Shown here: piece after piece, positions 32,867 to 40,477 of the stretch
How the letters are laid out: each line of letters starts with the position of its first letter
How positions within the stretch are numbered: the first letter of the stretch is position 1
Origin: Ideonella margarita
Lineage (GTDB): Bacteria > Pseudomonadota > Gammaproteobacteria > Burkholderiales > Burkholderiaceae_C
Length of the DNA: 64,000 nucleotides
Assembly: GCF_038066635.1 (NCBI RefSeq)
Contig: NZ_JBBUTI010000005.1
Location: 248,001-312,000, forward strand
Reading direction: 5' to 3'
Notes under the pieces: generated by a model
Told to the model about the DNA's origin: nothing
The model's input: the letters and a program-made list of their open reading frames with translations, nothing else
Databases searched by the model: none
Program-made: the position numbers and the translations under genes

Positions 32867-33598
32867 TCAGATCGACCGCTGGTTCACCCGCTTCGACAAG
32901 GCCTCGGCGCTTTCCTTGCGCTCGCTGTATCGGTCGACCAGCACCTCACCCAGGTCACGCGTCAGCAGCGTGAACTTGACCAGCTCTTCCATCACGTCGA
33001 CCACCCGGTCGTAGAACGCGGATGGCTTCATGCGGCCGTCGTCCGTAAACTCGGTGAAAGCCTTGGCCACCGACGACTGGTTGGGGATCGTCAGCATCCG
33101 CATCCAGCGGCCAAGAATGCGCATCTGATTGACGGCGTTGAACGACTGCGAGCCGCCACACACCTGCATCACTGCCAGCGTCTTGCCCTGCGTGGGGCGC
33201 ACGGCCCCCGACGACAGCGGAATCCAGTCGATCTGCGCTTTCATCACGCCGGTCATGGCGCCGTGGCGCTCGGGCGAGCACCAGACCATGCCCTCTGACC
33301 AAGCCGCCAAGGCGCGAAGCTCCAGCACCTTGGGGTGGTCATCAGGTGCGCCGTCGGGCAGCGGCAAGCCGGCCGGATCGAAGATGCGCACCTCGCAACC
33401 CATGGCTTCCAGCAGACGGGCCGCCTCGAACGTCAGCAGGCGGCTGTACGAGCGCTCACGCAGTGAGCCATACAGCATCAGGATGCGCGGCGCGTGCGTG
33501 GAGGGTTGTGGCAGCGCCAGCTGCTGCTGCTCGGGTACCTTGAACAAGGTGGCGTCAAGCGCTGGGAATGTGGCGTCAGGGAACAGGGGTTCAGTCAC
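32867..33598 (-). CDS. arsH: ArsH organoarsenical / NADPH-dependent FMN oxidoreductase
   Basis: This 243-residue flavodoxin-fold protein has the ArsH signatures: the FMN phosphate loop Tyr-Gly-Ser-Leu-Arg-Glu-Arg-Ser-Tyr-Ser-Arg (residues about 43-53), Cys-Ser-Pro-Glu-Arg-His-Gly, Asp-Trp-Ile-Pro-Leu, and a Gly-Gly-Ser-Gln-Ser-Phe-Asn-Ala-Val-Asn segment. ArsH oxidises trivalent methyl- and aryl-arsenicals to less toxic pentavalent forms, and some members reduce quinones or metals. It ends the arsR-arsC-aquaporin-arsH row; the aquaporin stop is 23 bases upstream, consistent with one operon. Confidence 0.92.
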   Translation of the reverse strand: MTEPLFPDATFPALDATLFKVPEQQQLALPQPSTHAPRILMLYGSLRERSYSRLLTFEAARLLEAMGCEVRIFDPAGLPLPDGAPDDHPKVLELRALAAWSEGMVWCSPERHGAMTGVMKAQIDWIPLSSGAVRPTQGKTLAVMQVCGGSQSFNAVNQMRILGRWMRMLTIPNQSSVAKAFTEFTDDGRMKPSAFYDRVVDVMEELVKFTLLTRDLGEVLVDRYSERKESAEALSKRVNQRSI

Positions 33599-33621
33599 TC
33601 GAGGAGCCTTCTTTCAATCAA

Positions 33622-34278
33622 TCAAGACGCGCGGGCAGACAACACGCGGTGCACCCACACGGCCACCGCTGCTCCCAGCAATTGCGCCACCACGAAGGCC
33701 GGTGCGCTGGCGGGCGCGATGCCGGCAAAGCTGTCGCTGAACATGCGGCCGAACACCGCCGCCGGGTTGGCGAACGAGGTGGACGCCGTGAACCAGTAGG
33801 CCGCGCCGATGTAGGCCGCCACCATGGCCGAAGCACGGCCCACTGGTGCGCGCAGGATGACCAGCAGCAACCCGAACGTGGCCACGCCCTCGGCCAGCCA
33901 CTGGCCGTGGCCGGTGCGCAGCTTGGATGACGTCTGGATGATGGTCATGTCGAACATGCCGTGGGCCAGCCACGCGCCCAGCATGGCGCCCAGCAACTGC
34001 GCCACCACATAAGCAGGCAGCAAGCCGCGCGGCAAGTCGCCCCGGAACGCCATGACCAGCGACACCGCCGGGTTGAAATGCGCGCCGCTGATCGGGCCGA
34101 ACACCTCGATCAGGATGTACAGCCCGCCCACGGTGGCCAGCGTGTTCGCCAGCAGGGCCACGGCCACATTGCCGCCCGCCAGCCGCTCAGCCATCACGCC
34201 CGAGCCGATGACGATGGCCAGCAACAAGGCCGTGCCCAGCAGTTCGGCGAACAACTTCTGCCGCGCGCTGTAAGCCAT
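33622..34278 (-). CDS. Aquaporin-family channel of the ars operon (AqpS-like)
   Basis: I chose the ATG at 34278 (218 residues) because GAGG lies eight bases upstream; a GTG at 34287 is an alternative. There are six hydrophobic segments and the two aquaporin half-helices: His-Phe-Asn-Pro-Ala-Val-Ser and Ser-Phe-Ala-Asn-Pro-Ala-Ala-Val-Phe-Gly-Arg. In Sinorhizobium an ars-linked aquaglyceroporin (AqpS) lets arsenite made by ArsC leave the cell passively. The same arrangement with arsC and arsH here suggests the same role. The gene is 10 bases downstream of arsC and 23 upstream of arsH. Confidence 0.91.
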   Translation of the reverse strand: MAYSARQKLFAELLGTALLLAIVIGSGVMAERLAGGNVAVALLANTLATVGGLYILIEVFGPISGAHFNPAVSLVMAFRGDLPRGLLPAYVVAQLLGAMLGAWLAHGMFDMTIIQTSSKLRTGHGQWLAEGVATFGLLLVILRAPVGRASAMVAAYIGAAYWFTASTSFANPAAVFGRMFSDSFAGIAPASAPAFVVAQLLGAAVAVWVHRVLSARAS

Positions 34279-34288
34279 GGCCGACACC

Positions 34289-34792
34289 TCAGGACGCCCC
34301 GATGGTGTTCAGCGCAGCCAGCAGCTCGGCGCGGCTCATCGAGCTCAACGGCAACTGCAGCAGCTGCAACATGCGATAGCCGATGGCTTGGCGCGTCAGC
34401 TCGAACGCACGGCGCTTGCCTTCGTCACCGCCTTCGGCGTTGGACGGATCGGGGTAGCCCCAGTGCACCTTCACCGGTTGGCCCTGGCCGCCAAAGAACA
34501 CCGGGCACTGCTCGGCCGCGGCGCTGTCGCACACCGTGATCACGATGGACAGCGGCGGCGCATCAGGCGTGGTGAATTCGTCCCAGCTCTTGCTGCGGTA
34601 CTCGGCCACGTTCACCCCGGCGTTGGTCAGGGCCTCGAGAGCGAACGGGTTGAGCCGGCCACTGGGGGCGCTGCCGGCGCTGAAAGCGCGCACGTCCTGG
34701 CCCTGCTGCCGGGCGAGGTGGTTGAGCATGCCTTCGCTGAGCACGCTGCGGGCAGAGTTGTGGGTGCAGAGGATGAGGACGTTGGTGGTCAT
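34289..34792 (-). CDS. arsC: Arsenate reductase, low-molecular-weight phosphatase type (thioredoxin-coupled)
   Basis: The ATG at 34792 gives 167 residues. The phosphatase loop is Cys-Thr-His-Asn-Ser-Ala-Arg-Ser (Cys 9, Arg 15). Two further Cys, 88 and 96, in VCDSAAAEQC are placed like the redox relay pair of the thioredoxin-coupled ArsC enzymes. A segment His-Trp-Gly-Tyr-Pro-Asp-Pro carries the general-acid Asp. It reduces arsenate to arsenite in the cytoplasm. It lies 46 bases after arsR and is evolutionarily unrelated to the glutaredoxin-type ArsC at 10.0 kb, so the cell has two different arsenate reductases. Confidence 0.92.
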   Translation of the reverse strand: MTTNVLILCTHNSARSVLSEGMLNHLARQQGQDVRAFSAGSAPSGRLNPFALEALTNAGVNVAEYRSKSWDEFTTPDAPPLSIVITVCDSAAAEQCPVFFGGQGQPVKVHWGYPDPSNAEGGDEGKRRAFELTRQAIGYRMLQLLQLPLSSMSRAELLAALNTIGAS

Positions 34793-34838
34793 GGTGTGCG
34801 GGGTGAGAGGCTGGGTAGTCAATGGCGCTGGTCTGCGA

Positions 34839-35186
34839 TCAGCAGCCGCAGGCGCTGGAGGTTGTGGGGGCAGTGACTGGTGCGTTCGAGGGCATGCACG
34901 CCTCACCCTCGCAGCAGTTCTCGGTCAGGAAGGCCAGCAACTCGTGCATGTGCTCGAACGCCGCGCGGTACACCACATTGCGGCTCACCCGCTCCTGGCT
35001 CACCAGGCCGGCGTGGGTCAATTCCTTCAGGTGGAACGACAAGGTGGCTGCGGGCAGCGCCAGAGCTTCGGCCAATGCCCCGGGCGTCAGGCCCTGCGGC
35101 CCGGCCACCACCAGCAGGCGAAACACCTTCAGACGGTGGGTTTGCGCCAAGGCGGCGAGCGAACGAACGACGTGCTTTTCTTCCAT
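34839..35186 (-). CDS. arsR: ArsR-family arsenite-responsive repressor
   Basis: This 115-residue winged-helix protein has the ArsR core (LAQTHRLKVFRLL; LALPAATLSFHLKEL as the recognition region; LVSQERVSRNVVYR as the wing). The metal site Cys-Val-Cys of the R773 type is absent. A C-terminal Cys cluster is present instead: Cys 91, Cys 92 and Cys 97 in NCCEGEAC, plus Cys 113 and Cys 115 at the very end. This matches the Acidithiobacillus-type ArsR, whose As(III) site lies at the C-terminus. It is the first gene of the ars operon and divergent from arsA. Confidence 0.93.
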   Translation of the reverse strand: MEEKHVVRSLAALAQTHRLKVFRLLVVAGPQGLTPGALAEALALPAATLSFHLKELTHAGLVSQERVSRNVVYRAAFEHMHELLAFLTENCCEGEACMPSNAPVTAPTTSSACGC

Positions 35187-35297
35187 AAGTCGATAATTCT
35201 ATGGAAATGGAAATATTGATGCAACGCAATTCTGTGCGCGCCCACCGCATCACACTGATCCACTTGTGAGCACAGGCCGTGCGCCAAGGAGTTCTGC
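35187..35297. promoter_or_regulatory. Divergent arsR / arsA promoter region
   Basis: The 111 bases between the two starts contain an AT-rich patch with a tandem ATGGAAATGGAAAT (35201-35214) flanked by ATAATT and ATATTGAT, the probable site for -10 elements and the ArsR operator. The arsA ribosome-binding site AAGGAG is at 35287-35292. No long perfect palindrome is present. Confidence 0.42.
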
Positions 35298-37100
35298 ATG
35301 CCCAACACCGCCTTCAACTGGAAATTCCTGACAGGTCTGCCCCGCTTCGCCTTCTTCACCGGCAAGGGCGGCGTGGGCAAAACCTCGCTCGCCTGCGCCA
35401 CCGCGGTGAGTTTGGCGGATGCGGGCCAGCGCGTGCTGCTGGTCAGCACCGACCCCGCGTCCAACGTCGGGCAAGTGTTCAACACACATGTCGGCGCCAA
35501 CATCACCGAAGTGCCCGCCGTCCAGCGCCTGTGGGCCCTTGAAATGGACCCGAAAGCCGCCGCCCAGGGCTGGCGTGACCGCCTCATTGGCCCGATGCGC
35601 GGCGTGGCGGCGGCCGATGACGTGAGAGCGATGGAGGAGCAGCTATCTGGCGCCTGCACCACCGAGATCGCCGCCTTCGACCAGTTCACCGCCCTGCTGA
35701 CCGACCCGGCACTGAGCCAGCGCTTCGACCACGTGCTGTTCGACACCGCGCCCACCGGCCACACCATCCGCCTGCTGCAACTGCCGGGCGCCTGGAACAG
35801 CTTCATTGCCGAGGGCAAGGGCAACACCTCCTGCCTCGGGCCCTTGGCCGGCCTGGACAAGCAACGCACGCAATACGAGGCCGCCGTGAACGCCCTCGCC
35901 GACCCGCTGCGCACGCGGCTGGTGTTGGTGGCGCGCGCACAAACCTCCAGCCTGGGCGAAGTGGCGCGCACCCAGGACGAGCTCGCCAAGGTCGGCCTGC
36001 ACCAGCAGTTTCTGGTGATCAACGGGGTGATGCCGTCAGGGAAAACCGCGCAAGACCCGCTGGCCGCCGCCGTGGCCCGCCGTGAACAATCAGCGCTGAG
36101 CCACATGCCTGCCGCGCTGGCAGCCCTGCCCACTGACCACATCACGCTCAAGGCCGAGGACCTGGTCGGGCTGACGCCGTTGCGGCACTTCCTAGACGCC
36201 CCATCAACCGACGGGCCGAGCCCGCAGGCCACCCAGCCATCGCCAGTGCGCTTGATGGACGCGCCGGCATTGGGCCAACTGGTGGATGACCTGGCCGCAC
36301 CCGGGCACGGCTTGATCATGGTGATGGGCAAAGGCGGCGTGGGCAAAACCACCATCGCCGCCGCTTTGGCCGTGGCCCTGGCCAGCCGCGGCTTGCCCGT
36401 GCTGCTGACCACCTCCGACCCCGCCGCCCATCTGACCGAAACGCTCAACGGGGAATGGCCGCACCTGCGCGTGAGCCGCATTGACCCATTGGCCGAGACC
36501 CAGCGCTACCGCGAGCAGGTGATGGCCACCAAAGGCAAGGCACTCGACGAGCACGGCCGCGCCTTGCTGGCCGAAGACCTGCAATCGCCCTGCACCGAAG
36601 AGATCGCCGTGTTCCAGGCGTTTTCGCGGGTCATCCGCGAAGCGGGCCGGCAGTTCGTGGTGCTCGACACCGCGCCCACCGGCCACACCTTGCTGCTGCT
36701 CGACACCACCGGCGCCTACCACCGCGACATCGAGCGGCAGATGGGCGCTACAGGCGTTCACTTCACCACGCCGATGATGCAGTTGCAGGACACCCACCGC
36801 ACCAAGGTCTTGATCACCACACTGGCGCAAAACACCACGGTGCAGGAGGCCGCGCTGCTTCAAGACGACCTGCGCCGTGCCGGCATCGAGCCCTGGGCCT
36901 GGATCATCAACAACAGCGTGGCTGCCGCGCACCCCACGTCGCCGCTACTGCAGGCCAGAGCCCGCCACGAATGGCCGTTCATCGATGCGGTGGCCAGCCG
37001 CCATGCCAAGCGCTATGCCGTGGTGCCAATGCTGGCGACCGAGCCGGTAGGCGTGGTGGCGCTGGCGCAGCTGACTGAACAACACACGCACCTGGCCTGA
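35298..37100 (+). CDS. arsA: Arsenite-translocating ATPase ArsA (two-domain)
   Basis: This 600-residue protein consists of two homologous ATPase halves. P-loops GKGGVGKTS (residues 22-30) and GKGGVGKTT (about 343-351) are both intact, and each half has the signal-transduction motif Asp-Thr-Ala-Pro-Thr-Gly-His-Thr. The As(III)/Sb(III)-binding cysteines are present: Ser-Gly-Ala-Cys-Thr-Thr-Glu-Ile in the first half, Thr-Ser-Cys-Leu-Gly-Pro-Leu, and Ser-Pro-Cys-Thr-Glu-Glu-Ile in the second. ArsA normally energises the arsenite pump ArsB and receives metal from ArsD. Neither gene, nor acr3, is visible here, so its membrane partner must be encoded elsewhere or is missing. It is divergent from arsR. 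Confidence 0.95.
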   Translation: MPNTAFNWKFLTGLPRFAFFTGKGGVGKTSLACATAVSLADAGQRVLLVSTDPASNVGQVFNTHVGANITEVPAVQRLWALEMDPKAAAQGWRDRLIGPMRGVAAADDVRAMEEQLSGACTTEIAAFDQFTALLTDPALSQRFDHVLFDTAPTGHTIRLLQLPGAWNSFIAEGKGNTSCLGPLAGLDKQRTQYEAAVNALADPLRTRLVLVARAQTSSLGEVARTQDELAKVGLHQQFLVINGVMPSGKTAQDPLAAAVARREQSALSHMPAALAALPTDHITLKAEDLVGLTPLRHFLDAPSTDGPSPQATQPSPVRLMDAPALGQLVDDLAAPGHGLIMVMGKGGVGKTTIAAALAVALASRGLPVLLTTSDPAAHLTETLNGEWPHLRVSRIDPLAETQRYREQVMATKGKALDEHGRALLAEDLQSPCTEEIAVFQAFSRVIREAGRQFVVLDTAPTGHTLLLLDTTGAYHRDIERQMGATGVHFTTPMMQLQDTHRTKVLITTLAQNTTVQEAALLQDDLRRAGIEPWAWIINNSVAAAHPTSPLLQARARHEWPFIDAVASRHAKRYAVVPMLATEPVGVVALAQLTEQHTHLA

Positions 37101-37140
37101 CAGCCCCGACCTGCCCTGCCGCCTGAAACCGTGGTTCTGC

Positions 37141-37533
37141 TCACAAGGCGCCCGGCTTCGGGCAGCGGTGGCGCACCCAGGCGCCGGCGCCGGGCTCGTC
37201 GGTCAACTGCCGGCCGTCTGCTGACAGATGCCAGCGCCGCACCGACCGCCACACCTGCCCTTCGCCCTGAAGCTGCGCGATGACAAAGATCTGAACGGGC
37301 GACTCCACCAGCACCTGCAGCACCGGCCCGGCCGATTCGTAGAACTCGACATGGTCGGTGTGGATGACCAGCCTGCCCTCACCGTCTTGTGAGCCGCACA
37401 GAGCCGGCTCGAAATTCCATTCACCGACGAAGGCCGCCGGCACCACCTTGCGTTGTTCAACGGCGCTTGCGGCGCCACTGGCAAAGGCAAGGGAAACGGC
37501 AATGGCAAAAGAGACGGTCACGCTGCGAAACAT
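37141..37533 (-). CDS. Small secreted protein of unknown function
   Basis: The ATG at 37533 gives 130 residues and puts a clean signal peptide (hydrophobic core then Ala-Ser-Ala) at the N-terminus; a TTG at 37560 would lengthen it by nine residues. The mature part contains Phe-Val-Gly-Glu-Trp, which is common in small lipocalin-like or calycin-type secreted proteins, and two Cys (in ALCGSQ and HRCPKP) that could form a disulfide. I do not recognise the family. It converges with arsA and lies 80 bases downstream of the beta-lactamase stop, on the same strand. Confidence 0.66.
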   Translation of the reverse strand: MFRSVTVSFAIAVSLAFASGAASAVEQRKVVPAAFVGEWNFEPALCGSQDGEGRLVIHTDHVEFYESAGPVLQVLVESPVQIFVIAQLQGEGQVWRSVRRWHLSADGRQLTDEPGAGAWVRHRCPKPGAL

Positions 37534-37613
37534 GGCGGGGGCCTTGAGGATGTCAGTCAAAGAAGAAACTCAGAAGTGGGTCGATGCCGAGGTGCGCCGT
37601 GCGGCCGGATCCG

Positions 37614-38558
37614 TCATTTCCGAGGCGTGCGCGCAGACGCGGAAGCCTCGGCACGCTGCTTGGCCAGCTTGGCTTCGAAGTCTTCCCGAGCATCGGCCGC
37701 GTAGGCACGGCACAGCGTCGGGTCGATCAAGGCATCGGGCTCACCAGCGTCGCGCTTGGCCACCCGCTCCCAGAAATCGACCATGCCCGGATGCGGCGCC
37801 AGCGCGATGTCACAAGGCAAGCCCGCGACCTTGGCAAAACCCTTGCGGAAGTCCTGCACCACCGTCGGGTGCCGGACATTGCCCACCAGCTTGAAATCAG
37901 GGGCAGACAGGCTGCCGACGAACACCAGGTTCAGGCAGCGCTGGCCCTCGCAAGAGCGCCAGGTCCAGGTGGTGTTGCCCTTGGTGTGGCCGGGTGTGGC
38001 GTGCGCCGTCATCACCAGATCACCCGAGCGCAGTTGATCACCGTCGCCCACGGCACGGTCGACGCGCACCGGTGGGAACGGAAAGCGGTTGTTGTATTGC
38101 GGGTCTTCCTGCCCGCCGCGGGCGAGCAGCGGCGCATCGGCTGCACTCGCCACCAGGCGCGCGCCCGTGAGCTTCAGCAACTCGGTCAAACCACCCGCAT
38201 GGTCACAGTGGGCATGCGAATTGACGATCCACTTGATGTCGCCCAACTGAAACCCGAGCGTGCGGATGTTCTCCGCGATCAAGGACGCCTGGCCAGGGAT
38301 GCCACCATCGATCAGCACATGGCCCGCGGGCGAGGTGATCAGAAACACACCCAAGCCTGTCGGCCCGACATGCCAGGTGTTGCCAAACACCCGGAACGGC
38401 CGCTGCGGCGCCACCCAGGACGGGTCGTTCAAACACGTCGAGGCCACAGCGACAGCAGGCCCGCTGCCCGCCGATTCATGGGCCACGGCGGGGGCCGCGA
38501 TGAGGCTCAAGGCGGATACCAAGCCAGCAAGGCCCGCAGAGGCCATCCAATTGATCAT
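37614..38558 (-). CDS. Subclass B3 metallo-beta-lactamase
   Basis: The ATG at 38558 gives 314 residues with an N-terminal signal peptide ending near Ala-Val-Ala. All B3 ligands are present. Zinc 1 is held by His 115, His 117 and His 191, in HAHCDH (115-120) and PGHT. Zinc 2 is held by Asp 119, His 120 and His 256, in APHP. The B3-specific Ser is found in GSLSAPDF (residue 216 or 218). The approach segment Asn-Thr-Trp-His-Val-Gly-Pro-Thr-Gly-Leu-Gly-Val-Phe-Leu-Ile also matches B3 enzymes such as those of environmental proteobacteria. The enzyme would hydrolyse beta-lactams in the periplasm. A related lactonase role cannot be excluded. Confidence 0.9.
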   Translation of the reverse strand: MINWMASAGLAGLVSALSLIAAPAVAHESAGSGPAVAVASTCLNDPSWVAPQRPFRVFGNTWHVGPTGLGVFLITSPAGHVLIDGGIPGQASLIAENIRTLGFQLGDIKWIVNSHAHCDHAGGLTELLKLTGARLVASAADAPLLARGGQEDPQYNNRFPFPPVRVDRAVGDGDQLRSGDLVMTAHATPGHTKGNTTWTWRSCEGQRCLNLVFVGSLSAPDFKLVGNVRHPTVVQDFRKGFAKVAGLPCDIALAPHPGMVDFWERVAKRDAGEPDALIDPTLCRAYAADAREDFEAKLAKQRAEASASARTPRK

Positions 38559-38635
38559 GAAACGCACATCAGCCACCAGGAACGAGGTGGGCGAGTATCG
38601 CAAGGCGCGGTCGGTGCTTCGGTGCACCCGGAAAC

Positions 38636-39709
38636 TCAGGGCGCCGAGACCGTGATGGCCTTGCCCTTCACCGTCCAGCGCAGCGCATGGTGCGGCCCGC
38701 CCGCCACCAGGTTGCCAGCGCCCACGATCTGGCCTTGATCGTTGATGCCGGTGGCGTAACTGTTGGTGCCGCCGGGGTAGTGGCCCAGTTGAATGACCTT
38801 GCCGCCGCGCCAAAGCACTGCGATGGTGAAGACGCCCGGGTTAGGCGCCGGGGCAAAGCCCACCAGGTCGCCCGCGTTGTTGATGCCGTTCACCTGATGG
38901 CCGTAGGCGGTCTTGCCGCCACCCAGCGCGGGCAACTTCCTCTTCACGCCATTCGTCCAGGTCACAGGAATGAAGCCCGGCAGGTAGCCGGCGATCAACC
39001 TGGTGTTGTTGATGTGGGTGGCCGCCCCGGGGCCGAGGTCGGTGAAGGTGCCGTTGCGCCAGCTGAAGGCTTGGGCTTGGTTGCCCACCAGCGCCTGCCC
39101 AACCACCACGCCCGACGCATTGATGCCGCGCGCTTCGCTGAAGCGCTTGAACTCCGGCGCAGGCTCGCCGAGGAAGCCCAGGTCCACCAAGGAGCCGTCC
39201 GGCTGCCACACCACTGCGTGGATGTCGTCGTTCGCGTCCACGGACGAACCGGCGATCTGCCCGGCGTCATTCACCGCCCAGGCCTTGCCAAAGCCAAAAG
39301 GCCCGAGCGCGGGCAAGGCGTAACTCGTGCCCTGCGCATCCCACCGCACCGGCACCCAGTGCACCTTGGTGGCCTTGTAGTGGCCCACCACGTCACCGGC
39401 CAGGTTGATGGACTGGATGTCAGGCAGGAAGCCAGCGCAGCAATGGCTGAATTCGCTGATCGCCAGGCCGTCCCACACCACCTGGCGGTACTGGAAATCG
39501 GCGGCACTGATGGCGCGCCCTACCGTGCGACCGGCGTTGTTGATGGCGCTCGCCTCGGAGCCCAGGCCCACTGCCAGCTCACCCATGTCCACCACCTTCA
39601 CCTTGCCGGCACCCTGCGCCGACAAGGCGGCCAGCGCCAGCACGCCAGCGACACAGGCGGCTTGGGCCCATCGGCCACGACGGGATGGGGTGGTCATGTG
39701 GGTCGGCAT
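38636..39709 (-). CDS. HAF-repeat extracellular protein
   Basis: I chose the ATG at 39709, seven bases after AGGGAG, giving 357 residues; a second ATG is at 39697. A signal peptide ends near Ala-Gln-Gly-Ala. The mature protein is made of about seven repeats of roughly 45 residues with the HAF pattern: (Val/Leu)-x-Trp-x-x-Gly, Asp-Leu-Gly, then Ala-x-x-Ile-Asn-x-x-Gly-x-(Val/Ile)-Val-Gly. Clear copies are INNAGRTVG, VNDAGQIAG, INASGVVVG, INNAGDLVG and INDQGQIVG. The repeats probably form a beta-propeller-like exported scaffold. Function is not known. It lies upstream of the metallo-beta-lactamase on the same strand, separated by 77 bases. Confidence 0.82.
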   Translation of the reverse strand: MPTHMTTPSRRGRWAQAACVAGVLALAALSAQGAGKVKVVDMGELAVGLGSEASAINNAGRTVGRAISAADFQYRQVVWDGLAISEFSHCCAGFLPDIQSINLAGDVVGHYKATKVHWVPVRWDAQGTSYALPALGPFGFGKAWAVNDAGQIAGSSVDANDDIHAVVWQPDGSLVDLGFLGEPAPEFKRFSEARGINASGVVVGQALVGNQAQAFSWRNGTFTDLGPGAATHINNTRLIAGYLPGFIPVTWTNGVKRKLPALGGGKTAYGHQVNGINNAGDLVGFAPAPNPGVFTIAVLWRGGKVIQLGHYPGGTNSYATGINDQGQIVGAGNLVAGGPHHALRWTVKGKAITVSAP

Positions 39710-39935
39710 GCGCAAACTCCCTGCTGCTGGTGAAGGCGGTGACCTTAGAGCATCGCCTTGGCGCACTCCATCCCGCAAATCGCCACCGCGGCATCGTGGC
39801 GGTGCAGGGTGCCGGTGCCCGCCACCCACCCCGAATCCCTCAACAAGCGGCTCCAAATGCCGATAAGGAGGAACGCACCGTTCGGGCTACACGCTCCGAG
39901 CAGGCTGCAGACCCCCGTCAACCCGGAGCTACTTC

Positions 39936-40406
39936 ATGAACTTCTTCTCGATCGTCAAACGCCTGATGGGCGCCTTCCTCCTTGGCCTGGTGATGACCTC
40001 GGCGTCGCATGCCGCTGACCAGGGCACCGCGGCGGAAGCTGAAGCCATGGTCAAGAAGGCCATCGCTTACATCAAGGCCAACGGTCCGGAAAAGGCCTAC
40101 GAAGAGTTCACGAACGGCAAGTCGTTCAAGGACCGCGACCTCTACATCATCGTGTACGACCTGAACGGCAAGAACCTGGCACAGGGCGCGAACCCGAAGC
40201 TGGTCGGCAAAGACCTGATCGGTCTGAAGGACGCCGACGGCAAGCCGCTGATCAAGATGTTCGTGGATCTGGCCAAGGACAAGGGCAAGGGCTGGGTCGA
40301 AGGCTACAAGTTCCTGAACCCGGTGACGCAGAAGATCGAGGGCAAGTCGATGTACCTCGAACGCGTGGGTGACACCCTGGTCGGCTGCGGCATCTACAAG
40401 GGCTGA
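39936..40406 (+). CDS. Free periplasmic single-Cache-domain protein
   Basis: This 156-residue protein has a signal peptide (hydrophobic residues about 9-24, cleavage after Ser-His-Ala) and then one small Cache domain: Ala-x-x-Met-Val-Lys-Lys-Ala-Ile-Ala-Tyr-Ile, Phe-Lys-Asp-Arg-Asp-Leu-Tyr-Ile-Ile-Val-Tyr-Asp, and a C-terminal Gly-Cys-Gly-Ile-Tyr. Cache domains normally form the ligand-binding part of chemoreceptors. Here the domain is a separate soluble or periplasmic protein, 71 bases upstream of a chemoreceptor gene on the same strand. It could act as a ligand-binding partner for that receptor. This is inference. Confidence 0.86.
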   Translation: MNFFSIVKRLMGAFLLGLVMTSASHAADQGTAAEAEAMVKKAIAYIKANGPEKAYEEFTNGKSFKDRDLYIIVYDLNGKNLAQGANPKLVGKDLIGLKDADGKPLIKMFVDLAKDKGKGWVEGYKFLNPVTQKIEGKSMYLERVGDTLVGCGIYKG

Positions 40407-40477
40407 CGCCCGACGGGCGCTGTTGCGCCCACCTCTGCGTTCCATGTTTTCCTAGCGCCACCGAGCCGGTCTGCACC

